The notes under the pieces: model-generated
Database searches by the model: none
The model's input: only the letters and a program-made list of their open reading frames with translations
Told to the model about the DNA's origin: nothing
Made by a program: the position numbers and the translations under genes
Shown here: positions 1 through 3,685 of the stretch, in pieces
How positions within the stretch are numbered: position 1 is the stretch's first letter
How the letters are laid out: the number at the start of each line of letters is the position of its first letter
Source: Chloroflexaceae bacterium
GTDB taxonomy: Bacteria > Chloroflexota > Chloroflexia > Chloroflexales > Chloroflexaceae
Length of the DNA stretch: 5,400 nt
Direction of reading: 5' to 3'
Assembly (NCBI GenBank): GCA_026417815.1
Contig: JAOACN010000071.1
Location: 1 to 5,400, forward strand

Positions 1-19
1 AGATGTGTATAAGTGACAG
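1..19 (+). other. Library adapter remnant (Tn5 mosaic end)
   Basis: The first 19 bases match the Tn5/Nextera mosaic end AGATGTGTATAAGAGACAG at 18 of 19 positions; the difference is T instead of A at position 14. The GACAG side, where transposase joins the fragment, faces the insert. That is the layout of a tagmented library fragment and the reverse of a natural transposon. The bases are technical, not genomic. The ATG at 3-5 lies in this adapter and is not a real start codon. Confidence 0.95.
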
Positions 20-443
20 GGTCTACTCCGGGCCGATTGGCGCCGTTCTGACGCCCCTGCTCCAGCCCGATCTGCCCGACAATCACCTCCTGCCCCACGC
101 TTCGTCGCTCTGCGGGGCCTGCCAGGAGGTCTGTCCGGTGCGCATCGCCATCCCCGACCTGCTGCTGCGCCTGCGCGCCGACGCCGTCAGGGCCGGCAAG
201 TTCCACCCCGTTGAGAAAACCGCCATCCAGGGGTATGCTACCATGATGAACAATCCCGCCCTCTACCGGGTCGGCGGCAAATTCGCCCACCTTGGCGCGC
301 GCCTGCTGCGGCGCAAGGGCCGCATCCGGCGCCTGCCCCCGCCCCTGCACCTCTGGACCCGGGGGCGCGATTTCCCGGCCCTCCCCGCCCAGACCTTCAG
401 CGAGTGGTGGGAGGAACGCGAACGCCAGCAACGTAGCGGGTGA
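20..443 (+). CDS. lutB: LutB, iron-sulfur subunit of lactate utilisation complex (3' part only)
   Basis: This is the C-terminal portion, about 140 residues, of a protein normally near 470 aa. LutB, with LutA and LutC, oxidises L-lactate to pyruvate in the cytoplasm. The first complete natural codon begins at 21 and gives VYSGPIGAVLTPLL, the conserved stretch after the first ferredoxin-type cluster of LutB/LldF/YkgF proteins. Base 20 is a G, which fits the third base of the Trp codon usual before this stretch. A 4Fe-4S motif CxxCxxxCP follows (CGACQEVCP, bases 111-137), then the conserved IPDLLLRLR. The tail RDFPALPAQTFSEWW matches the LutB C-terminal domain. The N-terminal LUD-like domain and the first Fe-S motif lie outside the fragment. 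The reading frame opens artificially in the adapter, so no start is present. The Uma2 gene follows after 18 bases; lutC, its functional partner, is one gene further on. I am sure of the family and less sure of the physiological substrate. Confidence 0.92.
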
Positions 444-447
444 TTGT

Positions 448-453
448 AAGGAG
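448..453 (+). promoter_or_regulatory. Ribosome binding site of the Uma2 gene
   Basis: AAGGAG lies 8 bases before the ATG at 462, within the 18-base gap after the lutB stop. It fixes the Uma2 start and suggests translation from a shared lutB message. Of the + strand genes here, only this one has a clear Shine-Dalgarno. Confidence 0.75.
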
Positions 454-461
454 TCCTGCCA

Positions 462-1055
462 ATGGTTGCAACTTCTCCCTCGCCGCCGGTCGTCGCTCCT
501 GCCAGGCGCCGCTTTACGGTAGACGAGTACTACCGCATGGTTGAAGCCGGCGTGCTGCGTCCCGATGAACGGCTGGAACTGCTGGACGGGGAGATTATGC
601 AGATGAGCCCGATCGGTTCCCGGCACGCGGCGACGGTGTCGCGCCTCAATGCCCTCTTCAGTGGCGCCACGACCGGGCAGTACATCATCAGCGTTCAGAA
701 CCCCGTGTGCCTCTCCCAGCACAGCGAGTTGCAGCCCGATGTCGCCCTGCTGCGCTACCGCGCCGATTACTATGCCGCGGCCCACCCGACTCCCGCCGAT
801 GTCTTGCTCCTGGTCGAGGTGGCCGATACCACCCTGGCTTTCGACCGCGACCGCAAGTTGCCGTGCTACGCCGAGACCGGCACCGCCGAGGTCTGGGAGG
901 TCTGGATCGTTGACCTGGAACGGCAGCAGATCGAGCAGTGCCATACGCCTGCGGGCGCTCAGTACCGATCACGCCGGATCTGGACCCGCGGGGAAACCAT
1001 CGCCTGCCACGCTATTGCCGGCCTCTCGATTGCGGTGGACGCGATCTTCGGATGA
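462..1055 (+). CDS. Uma2-family (DUF820) putative restriction-endonuclease-like protein
   Basis: This is a 197-aa protein of the Uma2/DUF820 family, which has a PD-(D/E)XK nuclease fold and is often present in many copies in Chloroflexota and cyanobacteria. Its biological role is not established. The family pattern is complete: FTVDEYYRMVEAGVL (18-32), LLDGEIMQMSPIGSRHA (40-56), LQPDVALLR (90-98, with the P92-D93 pair), LLLVEVADTT (115-124, acidic E119), K132 in DRDRKLPCYAE, and EVWIVDL (146-152). D93, E119 and K132 are the presumed metal-binding/catalytic set. Length is normal. The ATG is chosen for the AAGGAG upstream. One oddity is a perfect 9-base tandem duplication at 888-905 that makes EVWEVW where relatives usually have one such unit. 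The gene sits between lutB and lutC and has no evident link to lactate metabolism, so I infer insertion into the operon. Confidence 0.88.
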   Translation: MVATSPSPPVVAPARRRFTVDEYYRMVEAGVLRPDERLELLDGEIMQMSPIGSRHAATVSRLNALFSGATTGQYIISVQNPVCLSQHSELQPDVALLRYRADYYAAAHPTPADVLLLVEVADTTLAFDRDRKLPCYAETGTAEVWEVWIVDLERQQIEQCHTPAGAQYRSRRIWTRGETIACHAIAGLSIAVDAIFG

Positions 1056-1060
1056 GACGC

Positions 1061-1095
1061 AGGGGTAGGGGGAAACCTGGTTTCCCCCTACCCCT
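1061..1095. repeat. Perfect 17-bp inverted repeat (hairpin)
   Basis: The arms 1061-1077 (AGGGGTAGGGGGAAACC) and 1079-1095 are exact reverse complements around a single T at 1078, so a real hairpin would open a loop of about 3-5 bases. It begins 5 bases after the Uma2 stop. No T-run follows on either strand, so it is not a classical intrinsic terminator. It may block 3' exonucleases or act as a REP-like element. Confidence 0.85.
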
Positions 1096-1114
1096 CCCAC
1101 CGGGCAGTGCCGCT

Positions 1115-1182
1115 CCTCACCCTCCCCAACCCCTCCCTCTCCACCGCAGGTGGAGAGGGAGGGGGTCAGGGGAAGGGTGAGG
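1115..1182. repeat. Long imperfect hairpin, REP-like, with G-run motif
   Basis: Left arm 1115-1145 and right arm 1149-1182 are near-complementary around the triloop GCA (1146-1148). The inner 17 or so base pairs (CCCTCCCTCTCCACC region) are essentially perfect; the outer part has a few mismatches and extra bases. The right arm holds four G-runs (GGG 1157-1159, GGGGG 1161-1165, GGGG 1169-1172, GGG 1175-1177) with short spacers, which meets the standard G-quadruplex pattern on the + strand. The element ends 30 bases before the lutC ATG, so it would lie in the lutC leader or the uma2-lutC intercistronic RNA. Confidence 0.85.
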
Positions 1183-1212
1183 ACCACAAACTTTCATAGC
1201 AATGGATACCCA

Positions 1213-1905
1213 ATGAGCCGCGATCAAATCCTCGCCAACCTGCGCACCAGTCTGGCCTCTAACCGCCCGTGGCTGGAAGAGGTCTCCCGGTCCGCGCCCC
1301 ACGCCCCGCCGCCCTTCGTTCACCCGCCGGCTGCCGATCTGGTGGCACAGTTTTGCGAGGAGCTGGCCAGGCTCGAAGGGCGCGCCTACCCTGTCGCCGA
1401 TGCCGAGGAGGCCCTGGAGGTGATCGGGCGCCTGCTGGACGAACGCAATGCCCGCCAGGTGATCACCTGGGATCTCGAGCAGATCGACCTGCCCGGGCTC
1501 CCCGCGCTGCTCGCCGGGCGCGGGGTGAGCCTCCTTGACGCCGATGTGCTCGGTCCCGATCGCAAGGAACGCTTGCAGACCCTGGAGCCGGTTCCGGTGT
1601 GTCTCTCGGGGGTGGATTGCGCCATTGCCGAGAGCGGCAGTCTGGTGCTGCGCCACGGCCCCGGTCGCCCCCGGCTGGCCTCGCTCCTCGCCCCGGCTCA
1701 CATCGCGGTGGTGCGCCGTTCGCAACTGGTGCGCGGGCTGGGCGAGGCCCTGGCGCTGCTGCGCGAGCGTTACGGCGCGACGCTCTTCGACGTCACCAGC
1801 CATCTCACCTTCATCACCGGCCCGTCGCGCACCGCCGACATCGAGATGACCCTCTCGCTGGGCATCCACGGCCCGCCTGAGATCCACGTGGTGGTGGCGA
1901 CGTAG
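1213..1905 (+). CDS. lutC: LutC, LUD-domain lactate utilisation protein
   Basis: This 230-aa LUD-domain protein is the third component of the LutABC L-lactate oxidation complex and acts in the cytoplasm. Length is close to the usual 220-240 aa. The diagnostic C-terminal half is present: GVDCAIAESGSLVLRHGPGRPRL (133-155), the following LLAPAHIAVV (158-167), then TGPSRTADIEMTLSLGIHGP (202-221) and the end PEIHVVV. The N-terminal SRDQILANLRTSLA is typical of the family. The frame is open back to a GTG at 1150, but that extension would be coded by the upstream hairpin arm, so the ATG at 1213 is preferred; its Shine-Dalgarno is weak or absent. The gene is separated from lutB by the Uma2 gene and from Uma2 by 157 bases with two hairpins. 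Its stop codon touches the next hairpin. Confidence 0.93.
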   Translation: MSRDQILANLRTSLASNRPWLEEVSRSAPHAPPPFVHPPAADLVAQFCEELARLEGRAYPVADAEEALEVIGRLLDERNARQVITWDLEQIDLPGLPALLAGRGVSLLDADVLGPDRKERLQTLEPVPVCLSGVDCAIAESGSLVLRHGPGRPRLASLLAPAHIAVVRRSQLVRGLGEALALLRERYGATLFDVTSHLTFITGPSRTADIEMTLSLGIHGPPEIHVVVAT

Positions 1906-1945
1906 TAGGGCCGAAGCATTGGCGCAGCCAATGCTTCGGCCCTAC
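1905..1945. repeat. Perfect 19-bp inverted repeat with GCA loop
   Basis: The arms 1905-1923 (GTAGGGCCGAAGCATTGGC) and 1927-1945 are exact reverse complements around GCA at 1924-1926. The left arm starts on the last base of the lutC stop codon and the element ends 21 bases before the dehydrogenase ATG. No T-run follows, so intrinsic termination is unlikely. A role as an RNA-stabilising or REP-like intercistronic element is inferred. Confidence 0.88.
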
Positions 1946-1966
1946 CTCGGCCCAACAACAGAGTCC

Positions 1967-3004
1967 ATGATCCCATCCCCCCGCCCAACCGTCTACCTTA
2001 CCCGGCGCTTGCCGGCAGCGGCCATGCGCCTCCTGGAGGAGGCGTGCCAGGTCAGCCTCTGGGACGAGGTGGAGCGCCCCGTTCCGCGGGCCGAGTTGCT
2101 GCGCGGAGTGGCCGATGCCGAAGGTCTGCTCAGCCTGCTTACGGACCGGGTGGACGCCGAGGTGCTTGCCGCCGCCCCCCGTCTGCGGGTGGTGGCGAAC
2201 ATGGCCGTGGGCTACGACAACATTGACGTGGCGGCCTGCACCGCCCGGGGCGTGCTGGTGACCAACACCCCCGACGTGCTGACCGAGACCACCGCCGACC
2301 TGGCCTGGGCGCTGATGCTCGCCGCGGCCCGGCGCATCGTCGAGGGCCAGCGCATGATCGAAGCTGGCGCGTGGGGACCCTGGCATCCCTTGCAGATGGT
2401 GGGGGTGGATGTGTACGGCGCGACGCTGGGAGTGGTCGGCGCCGGGCGCATTGGCGGGGCGGGGCTGCGCCGGGGCGCGGGCTTCGCCATGCGGCTGCTC
2501 TACCACAACCGCCGCCCGGCCCCGGCGTTGGAGGCCGCGACCGGGGCGATGTACCGGCCCTTCGACGACCTGTTGGGCGAGAGCGACTTCGTTGTGGTGT
2601 GTGCGCCGCTGACGCCGGAAACCCGCGGCATGTTCGGGGCGCGCGAGTTTGCGCTGATGCGCGAGACGGCGGTCTTTGTCAACGTGGCGCGCGGGCCGCT
2701 GGTGCGCGAGACGGACCTGGCGGCGGCGCTCCGGGCCGGGCGCCCGCGGGCCGCGGGCCTCGACGTCTTCGAGCGCGAGCCGATCGGCCCCGACCATCCC
2801 TTGCTGAAGCTGCCCAACTGCGTGTGCGTGCCGCACATTGGCAGCGCCACCCTGGCCACGCGCACGCGGATGGCGACCCTGGCCGCCGAGAATCTGGTGG
2901 CCGCCCTTACCGGGCGGCCACTCCTGACACCGGTCAACCTCACGGAACTCGTAGCCCCTGGGCAGGGCGCCTCTTCGTGGGCGGGTGGGGCAGCGGATCG
3001 ATGA
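1967..3004 (+). CDS. D-2-hydroxyacid dehydrogenase (D-glycerate / glyoxylate / hydroxypyruvate reductase type)
   Basis: This 345-aa cytoplasmic NAD(P)-dependent enzyme is expected to interconvert hydroxypyruvate and D-glycerate and/or glyoxylate and glycolate. The GyaR/GRHPR-like subfamily is indicated by MAVGYDNIDVAA (79-90), NTPDVLTETTADLAWALML (110-128), GPWHPLQMVGVDVYG (137-151), the Rossmann GAGRIG (158-163), YHNRRP (179-184) and PHIGSAT (289-295). The catalytic triad appears intact: R242 in NVARGPLV, E271 in DVFEREP, H290 in HIGSAT. Arginines after HN at the cofactor site suggest NADP(H) is accepted (inference). The ATG at 1967 is chosen; an upstream TTG at 1919 would make codons from the hairpin arm. 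The Shine-Dalgarno is weak. The stretch after the Rossmann motif (GGAGLRRGAGF) departs from the more usual QAVARR-type sequence. The tail beyond LTPVN is about 20 residues longer than in typical members and is coded over the 3' end of an opposite-strand ORF. It follows lutC by 61 bases and may be co-transcribed. Confidence 0.9.
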   Translation: MIPSPRPTVYLTRRLPAAAMRLLEEACQVSLWDEVERPVPRAELLRGVADAEGLLSLLTDRVDAEVLAAAPRLRVVANMAVGYDNIDVAACTARGVLVTNTPDVLTETTADLAWALMLAAARRIVEGQRMIEAGAWGPWHPLQMVGVDVYGATLGVVGAGRIGGAGLRRGAGFAMRLLYHNRRPAPALEAATGAMYRPFDDLLGESDFVVVCAPLTPETRGMFGAREFALMRETAVFVNVARGPLVRETDLAAALRAGRPRAAGLDVFEREPIGPDHPLLKLPNCVCVPHIGSATLATRTRMATLAAENLVAALTGRPLLTPVNLTELVAPGQGASSWAGGAADR

Positions 3005-3179
3005 GCCGGCCCAGCCAGGCTGCCACCAGCAGCGCATGGAGGTAACGTGGCTCACCAATCGGGTGGGCGGGCCGGGGCGCAGCGCAGTACCGCGTGTACA
3101 CCGGGCGCTCGCCAGCGGGCGGAGGCGCTACGCTCGAAGGGGCGGGGCGGCTCGGTGCGCGCTCGTAGTTGATCGTCAT
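2940..3179 (-). CDS. Small hypothetical protein, 79 aa, antisense to dehydrogenase 3' end
   Basis: I do not recognise this product. The case for a real gene is a strong AAGGAGG ribosome site 6 bases before the ATG at 3179, mostly G/C-ending codons without rare-codon clusters, and an AT-richer region further upstream that could hold its promoter. The protein begins MTINYERAPSRP, has a Pro/Ala-rich segment (about 8-25), a central ERPVYTRYCAAPRPAHPIGEPRY, a short hydrophobic stretch LHALLVAAWLG (48-58), then a basic Pro-rich end. There is one Cys and no metal or catalytic motif. The hydrophobic stretch is short for a membrane span. An ATG at 3185 abuts the ribosome site and is a poorer start. 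The last 65 bases overlap the dehydrogenase gene in convergent orientation. It could be a chance ORF in GC-rich DNA; conservation in relatives would decide. Confidence 0.55.
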   Translation of the reverse strand: MTINYERAPSRPAPSSVAPPPAGERPVYTRYCAAPRPAHPIGEPRYLHALLVAAWLGRLIDPLPHPPTKRRPAQGLRVP

Positions 3180-3185
3180 CGCCAT

Positions 3186-3192
3186 CCTCCTT
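3186..3192 (-). promoter_or_regulatory. Ribosome binding site AAGGAGG of the minus-strand ORF
   Basis: On the minus strand AAGGAGG is followed by ATGGCG and then the ATG at 3179. Spacing of 6 bases favours this second ATG. It is the strongest Shine-Dalgarno in the window and the main reason to accept the small ORF as a gene. Confidence 0.6.
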
Positions 3193-3393
3193 CCTGCCGC
3201 GGGTCGTCTGAACTGGAACCATCGCCCGCATCGTGGTAGAGTATCTGGGTCTGACATATGTAGCATAGCACGCTTCGGCGACTTTAGCTATAGGCAAACT
3301 TCCCAATTATGACGCATTGCTCGTTGCGCCGACTCGCGTGCCGCGGTTGTGCTGAGATTCAGACCCGACGCGGCTTCGCCGCACAAAAAGGGT
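3193..3393. promoter_or_regulatory. Non-coding, AT-richer stretch, possible promoter region
   Basis: No gene is visible here. The part from about 3235 to 3315 is clearly richer in A/T than the rest of the window, as expected of a promoter between the leftward small ORF and the rightward peptidase gene. On the minus strand TGCTATGCT (3262-3270) resembles an extended -10 box about 80 bases before the small ORF start, but no good -35 box is spaced with it. On the plus strand I see no convincing -35/-10 pair. The rest of the 3180-3638 gap is repeats, listed separately. Confidence 0.3.
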
Positions 3394-3438
3394 GTGAAAC
3401 AGAGTTTTCCTGGGAGTGCGAAGTCCTCCCGGACCCTC
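3394..3438 (+). repeat. Interspersed repeat family A, copy 1
   Basis: The core TTTTCCTGGGAGTGCGAAGT followed by CCTCCCGGACCCTC closely matches the stretch at 3639-3685 (TTCTCCTGGGAGGGCGAGGC then CCTCCCGTACCCTC). Both are preceded by a similar GAA-ACA-GAG leader. The family outline is CTGGGAG, a GCGA-type centre, CTCCC, then ACCCTC. This copy has mismatches in its hairpin stem. Confidence 0.7.
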
Positions 3439-3451
3439 TCGTCGGGTGGGG

Positions 3452-3475
3452 CACGGGGCAACCGGGCTGCTCCCC
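3452..3475 (+). repeat. Interspersed repeat family B (GGGGCAACC palindrome), left copy
   Basis: CACGGGGCAACCGGGCTGC and the following CTCCCC match the minus strand of 5277-5301 (CACGGGGTAACCGGGTTGCC) with only a few differences, mostly C/T. The unit is itself roughly palindromic. It lies 23 bases before a family A copy, the same arrangement as at the right end of the window. Confidence 0.6.
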
Positions 3476-3498
3476 CCTTCCCCGGTATGCAACGAGGG

Positions 3499-3534
3499 TA
3501 AACCTGGGAGAGTTTCGCCCTCTCAAACCCTCCC
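3499..3534 (+). repeat. Interspersed repeat family A, copy 2 (degenerate)
   Basis: TAAACCTGGGAGAGTTTCGC followed by CCTCTCAAACCCTCCC keeps the family outline: CTGGGAG, a short centre, CTC, then ACCCTCCC. It is more diverged than the copies at 3394 and 3639, and its stem is reduced to about five base pairs (GAGAG with CTCTC). Confidence 0.5.
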
Positions 3535-3537
3535 TAC

Positions 3538-3625
3538 CTCTACGTTGTCACTTGGCCGCTGGCGGGGGGCGGAGGCCGCAGGCCCCCTCCTCCCAGCGGA
3601 AGCCGCGGCAAGTGACAACGTAGAG
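3538..3625. repeat. Large imperfect hairpin with perfect 17-bp outer arms
   Basis: The outer arms 3538-3554 (CTCTACGTTGTCACTTG) and 3609-3625 are exact reverse complements. The interior is a GC-rich imperfect stem closing on GGCC-GCA-GGCC near 3575-3584, so the whole 88 bases can fold around a GCA triloop. It ends 13 bases before the peptidase ATG and contributes an in-frame stop at 3621-3623, which closes the upstream frame. It would lie in the peptidase mRNA leader or just upstream of it. Confidence 0.82.
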
Positions 3626-3638
3626 CTACAACGATGTC

Positions 3639-3685
3639 ATGAACAAGAGTTCTCCTGGGAGGGCGAGGCCCTCCCGTACCCTCCC
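3639..3685 (+). repeat. Interspersed repeat family A, copy 3, inside the peptidase N-terminus
   Basis: The core folds as GGGAGGGC-GAG-GCCCTCCC (3657-3675), the cleanest hairpin of the family, followed by GTACCCTCCC. The repeat includes the proposed start codon of the M1 peptidase and codes its residues 1-16 (MNKSSPGRARPSRTLP). Confidence 0.7.

Noticed and set aside
1061..1182. Intrinsic transcription terminators between Uma2 and lutC
   Set aside because: Both hairpins lack a following T-run on either strand; they fit REP-like elements better.
1117..1887. 256-aa open frame on the minus strand across lutC
   Set aside because: It is a shadow of lutC. Its end is coded by the hairpin arm and its composition (Gln/His/Gly-rich) is not protein-family-like.
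1919..1966. Upstream TTG start for the dehydrogenase
   Set aside because: These codons are one arm of a perfect hairpin plus spacer. The conserved protein begins after the ATG at 1967.
1814..3058. 414-aa open frame on the minus strand across the dehydrogenase
   Set aside because: It is antisense to a well-conserved dehydrogenase and shows low-complexity Arg/His/Gly composition typical of shadow frames; no motif is seen.
2985..3239. 84-aa plus-strand open frame opposite the small minus-strand ORF
   Set aside because: No ribosome site, composition rich in Arg/Gly, and the opposite frame has an ideal Shine-Dalgarno and better codon use.
3370..3390. Short hairpin GCGGC-TTC-GCCGC followed by ACAAAAAGG as a terminator
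   Set aside because: The run is A on the plus strand; on the minus strand the T-run comes before the hairpin rather than after it, so it is wrong for termination in either direction.
3394..3685. CRISPR-like array from the clustered repeats
   Set aside because: The copies are degenerate, irregularly spaced, individually palindromic and few, with no cas genes.
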